This document shows positions 27,217 through 37,172 of a stretch of 64,000 nt of DNA, piece by piece. The translations under genes were made by a program, and so were the position numbers. Location of the stretch: positions 29,106-93,105 of the forward strand of contig CAVSNJ010000003.1 in the NCBI GenBank assembly GCA_963729295.1, given 5' to 3'. The notes beneath the pieces are model-generated. The model was not told the DNA's origin and did no database searches. It saw only the letters and a program-made list of their open reading frames with translations. This DNA is from DATJLY01 sp963729295. Its GTDB lineage: Bacteria > Pseudomonadota > Alphaproteobacteria > ATCC43930 > CGMCC-115725. Position 1 is the first letter of the stretch. Every line of letters starts with the position of its first letter.

Positions 27217-28239
27217 GTGAGTCAGATCCAGAAAAATTGGCAGGCGCTTGAGCATCCGGACAAGCCGGTGGTCGAGGCCGGCGACGACCCGAAGCGCAAG
27301 GCCGTCATCGTCGTGGGCGCGCTGGAGCGCGGCTTCGGCCTGACGCTCGGCAATGCGCTCCGGCGCGTGCTGTTGTCCTCGCTCCAGGGCGCGGCCATCA
27401 CCTCGGCGCAGATCGAGGGCGTGCTGCACGAATTCTCCTCGCTCCCCGGCGTGCTCGAGGACATCACCGACATCGTGCTGAACTTGAAGGGCATTGCGCT
27501 CCGCATGCATGGCGACGGGCCGAAGCGCATGCGGATTCGCGCCAATGGTCCCGGCGAGGTGCGCGCCAACAAGATCGAGACCGGTCACGACATCGAGATC
27601 ATGAACCCCGACCACCTGATCTGCACGCTCGACAGTGGCGCCAAGATCGCGATGGAGTTGACGGTCGAAAGCGGCAAGGGCTATCGCCCGGCGACCGACA
27701 ACCGGCCCGAGGATGCGCCCATCGGCCTCATCCCGGTCGACGCGCTGTTCAGCCCGGTGCGCAAGGTCAGCTACAAGGTCGAGAACACGCGGCGCGGCCA
27801 GCGCACCGACTACGACAAGCTGTCGATGGACATCGAGACGAACGGCGCCGTGACGCCCGAGGATTCGGTCGCGATCGCAGCGCGCATCCTCCAGGACCAG
27901 CTCCAGGTCTTCATCAATTTCGAGGAGCCGCGCGCCGCGACCGAGGAAGAGCGGCCGAGCGAGTTGCCGTTCAACAAGAACCTCCTGCGCAAGGTCGACG
28001 AGCTCGAGCTTTCGGTGCGCTCGGCCAACTGCCTCAAGAACGACAACATCGTCTATATCGGCGATCTCGTGCAGAAGACCGAAGCGGAAATGCTGCGGAC
28101 GCCCAATTTCGGCCGCAAGTCCTTGAACGAGATCAAGGAGGTGCTGGCGCAGATGGGCCTCCATCTCGGCATGGAGATCACCAACTGGCCGCCCGAGAAC
28201 ATCGAGGAGCTGGCAAAGCGCCTCGAGGAACCTTATTGA
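27217..28239 (+). CDS. rpoA: DNA-directed RNA polymerase subunit alpha
   Basis: The alpha subunit (340 residues) dimerises to nucleate RNA polymerase assembly and contacts activators and UP elements through its C-terminal domain. The amino-terminal domain (about 1-235) shows LERGFGLTLGNALRRVLLSS near residues 36-55; after a linker the alpha-CTD (about 260-325) contains LKNDNIVYIGDLVQKTEAEM and FGRKSLNEIKEVL. I place the start at GTG 27217 (VSQIQKNW) because GAGGTG lies seven bases upstream and the protein then has standard length; the frame is open for 46 more codons upstream, overlapping rpsK, with no family resemblance. rplQ follows after 10 bases. Confidence 0.97.
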   Translation: MSQIQKNWQALEHPDKPVVEAGDDPKRKAVIVVGALERGFGLTLGNALRRVLLSSLQGAAITSAQIEGVLHEFSSLPGVLEDITDIVLNLKGIALRMHGDGPKRMRIRANGPGEVRANKIETGHDIEIMNPDHLICTLDSGAKIAMELTVESGKGYRPATDNRPEDAPIGLIPVDALFSPVRKVSYKVENTRRGQRTDYDKLSMDIETNGAVTPEDSVAIAARILQDQLQVFINFEEPRAATEEERPSELPFNKNLLRKVDELELSVRSANCLKNDNIVYIGDLVQKTEAEMLRTPNFGRKSLNEIKEVLAQMGLHLGMEITNWPPENIEELAKRLEEPY

Positions 28240-28249
28240 GAGAGCGACG

Positions 28250-28678
28250 ATGCGCCATCGCCTGCGCGGCCGCAATTTCAGCCGCACCTCATCGCACCGC
28301 AAGGCCATGTTCGACAACATGGCGCATGCGCTCCTGAAGCATGAGCAGATCACCACGACGCTCCCGAAGGCGAAGGACTTGCGCCCGGTCGTCGAGAAGC
28401 TCATCACCCTCGGCAAGCGCGGCGGCCTGCACGCGCGCCGCCAGGTGATCTCGGCGCTCCAGGACGCAAAGCTCGCCGACAAGGTGATGACGATTCTGGC
28501 CGAGCGCTACGCCGCGCGGCCCGGGGGATATTGCCGGATCCTGAAGGCCGGCTTCCGCCACGGCGATGCCGCGGCAATGGCCGTCATCGAGCTCGTCGAT
28601 CGCGATCCCGACGCCAAGGGCCAGGATTCGGGCCCGGTCGAGGTCGAAGCGGAAGCGACCGAAGCCGCCGCGAGCTGA
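28250..28678 (+). CDS. rplQ: 50S ribosomal protein L17
   Basis: L17 lies at the bottom of the 50S subunit near the tunnel exit. The 142-residue product begins MRHRLRGRNFSRTSSHRKAM and contains FDNMAHALLKHEQITTTLPK and the GGYCRILKAGFRHGDAAAMA segment; the last 25 residues form an acidic, poorly conserved tail. It ends the ribosomal cluster. Only ten bases separate its stop codon from that of the convergent transporter gene; a six-base-pair GC hairpin (28680-28697) spans this junction but has no T-run. Confidence 0.97.
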   Translation: MRHRLRGRNFSRTSSHRKAMFDNMAHALLKHEQITTTLPKAKDLRPVVEKLITLGKRGGLHARRQVISALQDAKLADKVMTILAERYAARPGGYCRILKAGFRHGDAAAMAVIELVDRDPDAKGQDSGPVEVEAEATEAAAS

Positions 28679-28688
28679 CGCGCGGCCG

Positions 28689-29960
28689 TCACCGCGCGCT
28701 CTTCCACATCATTGCGGCGACGATCGCGTTGCCGATGCCGATGGCGAGGAAGATGCTGGGAATGCCCAGCCCTGCCGCAAGCATCGCGGCGCTCGCGATT
28801 CCGGCCACCACCATGAACAGCGCATTCATGATGTTGTTGGCGGCGATGACGCGCGCGCGGTGCGCCGTTTCGCTGCGCACCTGCATCAAGGCATAAAGCG
28901 GCACGCAATAGATACCGCCGGCGAGTGCGATCACGAAGAGATCGACGACGAGCCGCCAGTTCTCCGGGTTGAGGAGAAACGGCACGGCCCCGATGAGCTG
29001 CGAGGCCGATCCCTCGGGCTTGCTGGCGAGCCAGAAATCGAGGCCGAAGACGGCGAGGCCGAGCGCACCCAACGGCACGAGGCGCGCGTTGATCGCGCCC
29101 TTCTGTATTCGCCCGCACAGGAGCGAGCCCGCGCCGATCCCGACCGAGAACAGCGTCAGGAACAGCGTCACCACCTCGTTGTCGGCGTGCAGGATCTCCT
29201 TGGCGAAATTCGGGAACTGCGCGAGATAGGCGATGCCGAGGAACCAGAACCAGGAAATGCCCATGAGCGGCACGCGCAGATCGGCGCGGGCATACGCGTA
29301 CTCGAGGATGCGCCAGGTCTCGGCGAAGATGTTCGCCCCGATCTTGAGATCGGGCGAGGCGGCGCGGCCCTGGGGCAGGAAGTTCGCGGCGCACCAGCCG
29401 ATGACCGCCATCGCGAGAAGCGCCGCCGTCACGATGAGGAAGCCGTGCGGCGCCAGGATCAAAAGCCCGCCGGCGATCGTGCCGATGAGGATGGCGAGGA
29501 ACGTGCCCGCCTCGATGAGCGCATTGCCGCCCATCAGCTCCTCGGGCGCCAAGAGCTCGGGAATGATCGCGTATTTCACCGGCCCGAAGAACGTCGCCTG
29601 CACGCCCAACCCGAACAGCACGGCAAGCTGGAAATAGATGTTGTCCAGCGCGAAGCCCGCCGCGGCGACGAGCATAATGCCGATCTCCCACAGCTTGACG
29701 ATGCGCACGAGATGGCGCTTCTCGAACTTGTCGGCGATCTGGCCCGCGGGCGCGGAGAAGAGGAAATAGGGCAGGATGAAGATGGCGCCGGCCAGCGTCA
29801 CGAGTATTTCCGTGGCGCGCGCGCTCGACGTGTCGCGATAGGCGATCAGGATGACGAGCGCGTTCTTGAACAGATTGTCGTTCACCGCGCCGAAGAACTG
29901 CGCGATGAAAAGCGGCAGGAGACGCCGGGTCACAAGGAGACGAAGCTGCGCGGTCGGCAC
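28689..29960 (-). CDS. MFS transporter, LplT-like
   Basis: This 423-residue inner-membrane protein belongs to the major facilitator superfamily. The N terminus LLPLFIAQFFGAVNDNLFKN and the following RQ-type loop DKFEKRHLVRIVKLWEIGI match the subgroup that includes lysophospholipid transporter LplT and the MFS half of Aas fusions, so transport of lysophospholipid across the inner membrane is the best guess. About twelve hydrophobic spans are visible. Unlike Aas fusions there is no acyltransferase domain attached and none next door. The start is GTG, three bases after the acylphosphatase stop codon, so it is likely the last gene of the pcc operon. Substrate is inferred only from family resemblance. 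Confidence 0.85.
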   Translation of the reverse strand: MPTAQLRLLVTRRLLPLFIAQFFGAVNDNLFKNALVILIAYRDTSSARATEILVTLAGAIFILPYFLFSAPAGQIADKFEKRHLVRIVKLWEIGIMLVAAAGFALDNIYFQLAVLFGLGVQATFFGPVKYAIIPELLAPEELMGGNALIEAGTFLAILIGTIAGGLLILAPHGFLIVTAALLAMAVIGWCAANFLPQGRAASPDLKIGANIFAETWRILEYAYARADLRVPLMGISWFWFLGIAYLAQFPNFAKEILHADNEVVTLFLTLFSVGIGAGSLLCGRIQKGAINARLVPLGALGLAVFGLDFWLASKPEGSASQLIGAVPFLLNPENWRLVVDLFVIALAGGIYCVPLYALMQVRSETAHRARVIAANNIMNALFMVVAGIASAAMLAAGLGIPSIFLAIGIGNAIVAAMMWKSAR

Positions 29961-29963
29961 GGG

Positions 29964-30250
29964 TCAGACCGTCGGCCGTTCGTGAAAGCCCGAGGTGCCG
30001 TCGTCGGGGGCCTCCTCGCGCGCAATGTAGCTGACGCGGGCGAGCGCCGGCCCGCGCCGGCACGCCGCGATCATCGCCTCGATGGTCTCGCGCGGCGCGA
30101 TCAGGAGCGCCTCGACCGTGCCGTCGCGCCGGTTGCGCACCCAGCCGCGGATATCGAGCCGCCCGGCTTCGGCGCAAGCCCAGGCGCGGAATCCGACGCC
30201 CTGCACGCGGCCGGCGATGGTGATGCGGAGTGCGGTCTCGGCCATCGCGC

Positions 30251-30254
<4 letters not shown>
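29964..30254 (-). CDS. acyP: Acylphosphatase
   Basis: A 96-residue acylphosphatase, which hydrolyses carboxyl-phosphate bonds in small acyl phosphates. The family signature GRVQGVGFRAWACAEA supplies the phosphate-binding arginine, and GWVRNRRDGTVEALL supplies the catalytic asparagine. The ATG at 30254 (MSAMAETALRI) overlaps the stop codon of the carboxylase alpha subunit as ATGA; a second ATG three codons on is an alternative start. Its coupling to propionyl-CoA carboxylase is notable because carboxyphosphate is an acyl-phosphate intermediate of biotin carboxylation, though a functional link is only speculation. Confidence 0.93.
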
Positions 30255-32206
<1,952 letters not shown>

Positions 32207-32214
32207 CCGATCAA

Positions 32215-33747
32215 TCAAAGCGGGATGTTGTCGTGCTTCTTCCAGGGATTTTCGAGCTTCTTGCCGCGCAGCATGGCAAGCGCGCGGCAGACGCGGCGGC
32301 GCGTGCCGTGCGGCATGATGACGTCGTCGATGAAGCCGCGGCTCGCGGCGATGAAGGGATTGGCGAATTTCTCGCGATATTCCTCGGCGCGGCCTTCGAT
32401 CTTGGCGGGGTCGCCCAGATCGCCGCGAAAGATGATCTCGACCGCGCCTTTGGGCCCCATCACCGCGATCTCGGCGGTAGGCCAGGCGTAGTTGACGTCG
32501 CCGCGCAGATGCTTCGAGCTCATGACGTCATAAGCGCCGCCATAGGCCTTGCGCGTGATGAGCGTGACTTTGGGCACGGTCGCCTCGGCGAAGGCATAGA
32601 GCAGCTTTGCGCCATGCTTGATGATGCCGCCATATTCCTGCGCCGTGCCCGGCAGAAATCCGGGCACGTCGACGAAGGTCAGGATCGGGATGTTGAAGCA
32701 ATCGCAGAAGCGCACGAAGCGCGCGGCCTTCCTCGAGCTGTCGATGTCGAGGCAGCCGGCCAGAACCATCGGCTGGTTCGCGACGATGCCGACGGGCGAT
32801 CCTTCCATCCGCCCGAATCCTATGACGATGTTCTTGGCGTAGAGCGGCGCGAGCTCGAAGAATTCGCCGTCGTCCACGACCTTGCCGATCAATTCCTTCA
32901 TGTCGTAGGGCTTGTTGGGATTGGCCGGCACCAGCGTGTCGAGCGAGGCGTCGTCGCGCTCGGCCGGATCGGTGCAGTGCCGCAAGGGCAACTCGGCGCG
33001 GTTCGACGACGGCAGGAATCCCAGAAACCGCCTCAGCTCGACGATCGCCTCGAGATCGTTCTCGAACGCCAGGTCCGCCACGCCCGAGCGCGACGCATGG
33101 GTGAGCGCGCCGCCCAGCTCTTCGTGCGTCACGGTCTCGTGCGTCACCGTCTTCACCACGTCGGGACCGGTCACGAACATGTAGGCGCTGTCCTTCACCA
33201 TGAAGATGAAGTCGGTCATCGCCGGCGAATAGACGGCGCCCCCCGCGCACGGTCCCATGACGAGCGAGATCTGCGGTACGACGCCCGAGGACAGCACGTT
33301 GCGCTCGAACACTTCCGCGTAGCCCGCAAGCGACGCGACACCCTCTTGGATGCGCGCGCCGCCCGAATCATTGAGGCCCACGATCGGCGCGCCGACCAGC
33401 ATCGCCTTGTCCATGACCTTGCAGATTTTCTCGGCATGCGCCTCGGACAGCGCGCCGCCGAACACGGTGAAGTCCTGGCTGAAGGCGAAGACGCGCCGTC
33501 CGTTGACGAGTCCATGCCCGGTGACGACGCCGTCGCCGGGAATGCGCGTCTCGTCCATGCCGAAATCGTGGCTGCGGTGCTCGACGAACAGGTCCCATTC
33601 CTCGAACGAGCCCGGATCGAACAGGAGATCGAGCCGTTCGCGCGCGGTGAGCTTGCCCTTGGCGTGCTGCTGCGCGATGCGCCGCTCGCCGCCGCCGAGC
33701 CGCGCCGCCGCGCGCTTTTCCTCCAATCGCCGCAGGATGTCTTGCAT
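32215..33747 (-). CDS. pccB: Propionyl-CoA carboxylase beta (carboxyltransferase) subunit
   Basis: This 510-residue carboxyltransferase uses carboxybiotin to carboxylate propionyl-CoA. It shows the crotonase-fold halves with GLNDSGGARIQEGVASLAGY near residue 120, VMGPCAGGAVYSPAMTDFIF near 160, DVPGFLPGTAQEYGGIIKHG near 385 and ITRKAYGGAYDVMSSKHLRG near 420. The C-terminal NPWKKHDNIPL is the characteristic ending of PccB proteins, distinguishing it from acetyl-CoA carboxylase and methylcrotonyl-CoA carboxylase subunits. The ATG at 33747 (MQDILRRLEEKR) is chosen because GAGGAG lies six bases upstream. It is followed eight bases later by pccA. The pathway feeds propionyl-CoA from valine, isoleucine and odd-chain fatty acids into methylmalonyl-CoA. 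Confidence 0.95.
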   Translation of the reverse strand: MQDILRRLEEKRAAARLGGGERRIAQQHAKGKLTARERLDLLFDPGSFEEWDLFVEHRSHDFGMDETRIPGDGVVTGHGLVNGRRVFAFSQDFTVFGGALSEAHAEKICKVMDKAMLVGAPIVGLNDSGGARIQEGVASLAGYAEVFERNVLSSGVVPQISLVMGPCAGGAVYSPAMTDFIFMVKDSAYMFVTGPDVVKTVTHETVTHEELGGALTHASRSGVADLAFENDLEAIVELRRFLGFLPSSNRAELPLRHCTDPAERDDASLDTLVPANPNKPYDMKELIGKVVDDGEFFELAPLYAKNIVIGFGRMEGSPVGIVANQPMVLAGCLDIDSSRKAARFVRFCDCFNIPILTFVDVPGFLPGTAQEYGGIIKHGAKLLYAFAEATVPKVTLITRKAYGGAYDVMSSKHLRGDVNYAWPTAEIAVMGPKGAVEIIFRGDLGDPAKIEGRAEEYREKFANPFIAASRGFIDDVIMPHGTRRRVCRALAMLRGKKLENPWKKHDNIPL

Positions 33748-33802
33748 CGGGCTCTCCTCGGGGACGGTCGGAGATATCACCTCGCGCGCGGGCGCGCCAG
33801 TC

Positions 33803-34511
33803 TCACGCGCCGAGAAGATCGAGGAAACGGGCGGCGGCGGCTATTTCCGAGCGCAGGTCCGCGCGCCGGCGCGTCTGCTCCGCGTCTTCGCCCCAGTACT
33901 CGATCTCGAAGGTCTGGTCGAGCTCGGCCGCCGCGAACGCGCCTTCGGCGTCGAGCCTTCGCTCGGCGAGCGCGAGCGCGACCACGGCCGAGCCGCACGC
34001 GGCGCAGGCCAGATGAAGCGCGGCGAGCGTCATCGAGTCGTGCGCCGCGACCGCGTCGGAAAGCGCGCGGATCGCCACTCTCCGGCTGATCCCGCGGCAC
34101 GATTCCTGCCGTCACCGCAAGCTCGGCGCCATAGCGTGCCCTTGTCCACTCGACGAGCGGCTGCCATGCCGCGTGCTGGCGCGCCACGAGCTCCGGCGGC
34201 CGCTCGGCGCGATAGCACACCAGATCGGTGCCGGCATATTTCGCGATCTCGGCGATCACGCCCGCGCGCCGGGGTGCCACGAGATCGATGGCGATGCTGG
34301 CGATGCGGGTGAGCGGCATCGAGTCGGGATCGATCCGCTCGCCCTGGTCCTGCCATTCGGTTGCGATCGCCTGCCCGAGCGCGCGGCTCGAGACGGCGAG
34401 CGTTGCCTTGGCCGGCGTGCGCACCGGCTTGTCGTCGAGCACGACGACGAAGCCGCAATCCGCTTTGACGACTCCTGCGCTTTGGTAGAGACGCCTTGGG
34501 CGGTCAGGCAT
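33803..34511 (-). pseudogene. ATP12-family F1-ATPase assembly chaperone, frameshifted
   Basis: ATP12 proteins are found in alphaproteobacteria and mitochondria and help assemble the F1 alpha subunit of ATP synthase. The first 145 or so codons from ATG 34511 (MPDRPRRLYQSAGVV) match the family, including GFVVVLDDKPVRTPAK and AKYAGTDLVCYRAERPPELV. Past GIVPRDQPE the frame degenerates into arginine-rich sequence. The adjacent frame, entering at 34078, continues correctly as VAIRALSDAVAAHDSMTLAA and ends with YWGEDAEQ and FLDLLGA at a TGA at 33805-33803. Total length is 3n+1, so a single extra base near 34079 (GGAGAGTGG) separates the halves; corrected, the protein would be 235 residues, a normal length. 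It lies between the pseudouridine synthase (8-base overlap) and pccB. Confidence 0.88.
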
Positions 34512-35493
34512 CGCCGGCGAGCCCGGCGAATGGATCGCGCTCGTCGCCCTCGGCGAAGCCGAAGAAGGCGAAGGTCTCGCGCATGTGCTGCGGCAGGGGC
34601 GCCGTCACCGTGATGCGCCGGCCCTTCGGATGGGGAAGCGCGATCGCGCGGGCGTGGAGATGGAGCTGGCGCGCGTTGGGCACGCCCGGCGGATGGGCGG
34701 CCGCGCCGCCGCCATATTTGCCGTCGCCCAGGATCGGCGTGCCGATCGCGGCGAGATGGGCGCGGAGCTGATGCGTGCGCCCGGTCAGTGGCTCGAGCGC
34801 GAGCCACGCGATCTTGCCGCCGGCATGGGAGATCGTGCGATAGAAGGTGATGGCGCGCTGTCCGTCGTCGGCGGTCATGACGCGCTCGGCGCCGCGCGCC
34901 ATGAGCTTCGCCAGCGCCAGATCGATGCGGCCCTGGCGCGGCTTCGGCACGCCCACCGCCAGCGCCCAATAGGCTTTCCTTACCTCCTTGCCGCGAAAGG
35001 CAGCGGCGAGGAACGCGGCCGTGCGCGCGCTCCGGGCAAGGGCGAGCGCGCCGCTCGTGTCACGGTCGAGGCGATGGACCAGCCGCGGCCGTTCCCCGCC
35101 CTCGGCCAGCGCGTCGAGCATGGCGTCGAGATGCCGCCCGGTGCCGGTGCCGCCTTGCACCGCGAGCCCGGCCGGCTTGTCGATGACGATGATGTCCTCG
35201 TCCTCATAGAGCACGGCATTCCGCAGCATCGCCCGGTCGGCCGGCCGAATCGCCACGCTGGCGGTCGGCGGGCGCGGCGCGGACGGGTCGCCGAGCGGCG
35301 GCACGCGCACCTGTTGCCCCGGCGCCACGCGGTCGCCCGCGGCGGCGCGCTTGCCGTCGAGTCGCACTTGCCCGGTCCGCAGCAGCTTCTCCAGCCGCCC
35401 GTGCGCCAAATCGGGGAAATGCCGTTTGAACCAGCGGTCGAGGCGGATTTCCGCCTCGTCCGCGGTCACCGCGATGGTACGGACACTCGCCAT
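34504..35493 (-). CDS. RluC/RluA-family 23S rRNA pseudouridine synthase
   Basis: The 329-residue product has an N-terminal S4 RNA-binding domain (about residues 15-65, RLDRWFKRHFPDLAHGRLEK) and a RluA-type catalytic domain with the active-site motif RLVHRLDRDTSGALALA containing the nucleophilic aspartate, and PLTGRTHQLRAHLAAIGTPI. Together these mark it as an RluC-like enzyme that isomerises uridines in 23S rRNA. Which positions it modifies cannot be told from sequence. Its stop overlaps the ATP12 gene by eight bases, so the two are coupled, an arrangement I recall as frequent in alphaproteobacteria. Confidence 0.92.
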   Translation of the reverse strand: MASVRTIAVTADEAEIRLDRWFKRHFPDLAHGRLEKLLRTGQVRLDGKRAAAGDRVAPGQQVRVPPLGDPSAPRPPTASVAIRPADRAMLRNAVLYEDEDIIVIDKPAGLAVQGGTGTGRHLDAMLDALAEGGERPRLVHRLDRDTSGALALARSARTAAFLAAAFRGKEVRKAYWALAVGVPKPRQGRIDLALAKLMARGAERVMTADDGQRAITFYRTISHAGGKIAWLALEPLTGRTHQLRAHLAAIGTPILGDGKYGGGAAAHPPGVPNARQLHLHARAIALPHPKGRRITVTAPLPQHMRETFAFFGFAEGDERDPFAGLAGDA

Positions 35494-35539
35494 AAGGGCG
35501 CCGACTCTAGCCGCCGCCCAGAGGCCCTACCACCTCGGC

Positions 35540-35836
35540 TCAGCCCCAGTGGCCGGGAATCCAGACCCAACGCCCGCCCCGCGCCACCCACTGGCCAGGA
35601 ATCCACATCGCGTGCGCGCGCGGCGGATGGACATATCTCCCAGCGACCCAGATATAGTTGCGCCCGTCCCACCGCCAATAGCCGTCCCGCCATACCCAGG
35701 CGCCGTGCGAAGGCGGCGGCGGCGGCGCCACTTCGGGCGGCGGGGGCGGGGGCGCGTAGCCCTGCGCCCCGGCCATGCCGCCGGCCGCCAGCGAAAGAAG
35801 GATCACGGCCGCTGCAAGGAATTTCGTTTGCATCAT
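35540..35836 (-). CDS. Small exported YXWGXW-repeat-like protein
   Basis: A 98-residue protein with a clear signal peptide (MMQTKFLAAAVILLSLAAGG, cleavage probably after AGAQG), a proline-rich stretch (residues 28-42) and a tryptophan-rich body in which Trp pairs recur around glycine (WVWRDGYWRWDG, WIPGQWVARGG, WVWIPGHWG). This resembles the YXWGXW repeat family of small secreted or lipoprotein-like proteins of unknown function, but I see no lipobox cysteine. ATG 35836 follows GGGAG; a longer in-frame extension runs into the downstream region of rarA and is unlikely. It sits between rarA and the pseudouridine synthase gene. Function unknown. Confidence 0.8.
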   Translation of the reverse strand: MMQTKFLAAAVILLSLAAGGMAGAQGYAPPPPPPEVAPPPPPSHGAWVWRDGYWRWDGRNYIWVAGRYVHPPRAHAMWIPGQWVARGGRWVWIPGHWG

Positions 35837-35891
35837 GCGCTCCCGCTCGATCTGCGCCACAACGGACAATAAGCCAATGCCATTCCGCGCG

Positions 35892-37172
35892 CTATTTCCG
35901 TTCGCGTAATTTCGCCCAGTAGTCGAGCCGCTTCTTGATCTCGCGCTCGAAGCCGCGCTCCTCCGGCTGATAGAAGACCTGGCGCGGCAAGTCATCCGGG
36001 AAATAATTGAGGCCCGAGAATCCCTCTTCAGTATTGGGGTCGTAGACATAGCCCGCGCTGTAGCCGAGCTCGCGCATGAGCCGGGTCGGCGCATTGACCG
36101 CGTGCTTCGGCGGCATGAGCGAGCCGCTCTCCTTGGCCGCGCGCTGCGCCGCGCCGAAGGCAACATAGGCGGCGTTCGATTTCGGCGCCGTCGCCAGGAA
36201 AATCACCGCCTGCGCCAGCGCGAGTTCGCCCTCGGGTGAGCCGAGCCGGTCATAGGCCTCCCATGCGGCGATCGTCTGCACCAGCGCCTGCGGCTCGGCG
36301 AGGCCGATATCCTCGACCGCCATGCGCACCATGCGGCGCGCGATATAGATCGGGTGCTCGCCGCCGACGAGCATGCGCGCGAGCCAATAGAGCGCGGCAT
36401 CGACGTCCGAGCCGCGCACCGATTTGTGCAGCGCGCTGATGAGGTTGTAGTGGCCTTCCTGGGCCTTGTCGTAAAGCGGCGCGCGGCGCTGCACCGCGGC
36501 GGTGAGCCCGGCCGTGTCGAGTACCGTGCCGGGCGGCAGCGCCACCAGCTCCTCGGCGAGGTTGAAGACGAAGCGGCCGTCGCCATCGGCCATCGCCTTC
36601 AGCGCCTGGCGTGCCTCGCCGTCGAGCGGCAGCTTCTGCCGCAACGCCGTCTCGGCGCGCGCGATCAGGATGTCGAGCGCAGCGTCGTCGAGCCGGTTCA
36701 GCACGAACACCTGGCAGCGCGACAGGAGCGCGCCGTTCAGCTCGAATGACGGGTTCTCGGTCGTGGCGCCAATCAGCACGACGGTGCCGTCCTCGACATA
36801 GGGCAGGAAACTGTCCTGCTGCGCCCGGTTGAAGCGATGGATCTCGTCGACGAAGAGGAGCGTGCCCTGGCCGCCGACGCGCCGCTTCTTCGCCGCGTCG
36901 AACACTTTGCGCAGATCGGCGACGCCGGAGAAAACCGCCGAAAGCGGCTCGAACTGCATGTTCGTCGCCTCGGCGAGAAGGCGCGCGATCGTGGTCTTGC
37001 CGCAGCCGGGCGGGCCCCACAGGATCATCGAGGCAAGGCGCCGCTGCGCCACCATGCGCCCGATCGGCCCGTCCTCCTTCAGGAGATGATCCTGCCCCAC
37101 CACCTCGTCGAGCCGCCGCGGCCTGAGCCGGTCGGCCAATGGCCGCGGCGCGTTCTTCTCGAACAGACTCAT
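35892..37172 (-). CDS. rarA: Replication-associated recombination protein RarA (MgsA)
   Basis: A 426-residue AAA+ ATPase related to the clamp loader and RuvB, acting at stalled replication forks. Motifs: FGDRLRPR-type start (APRPLADRLRPRRLDEVVGQ), Walker A GPPGCGKTT near residues 54-62, Walker B LLFVDEIHRFNRAQQDSF near 107-124, sensor GATTENPSFELNGALLSRC, and the C-terminal tetramerisation region with GEHPIYIARRMVRMAVEDIG and PKHAVNAPTRLM. ATG 37172 overlaps the stop codon of the upstream protease gene (ATGA), which decides the start against a long open extension. Confidence 0.95.
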   Translation of the reverse strand: MSLFEKNAPRPLADRLRPRRLDEVVGQDHLLKEDGPIGRMVAQRRLASMILWGPPGCGKTTIARLLAEATNMQFEPLSAVFSGVADLRKVFDAAKKRRVGGQGTLLFVDEIHRFNRAQQDSFLPYVEDGTVVLIGATTENPSFELNGALLSRCQVFVLNRLDDAALDILIARAETALRQKLPLDGEARQALKAMADGDGRFVFNLAEELVALPPGTVLDTAGLTAAVQRRAPLYDKAQEGHYNLISALHKSVRGSDVDAALYWLARMLVGGEHPIYIARRMVRMAVEDIGLAEPQALVQTIAAWEAYDRLGSPEGELALAQAVIFLATAPKSNAAYVAFGAAQRAAKESGSLMPPKHAVNAPTRLMRELGYSAGYVYDPNTEEGFSGLNYFPDDLPRQVFYQPEERGFEREIKKRLDYWAKLRERK

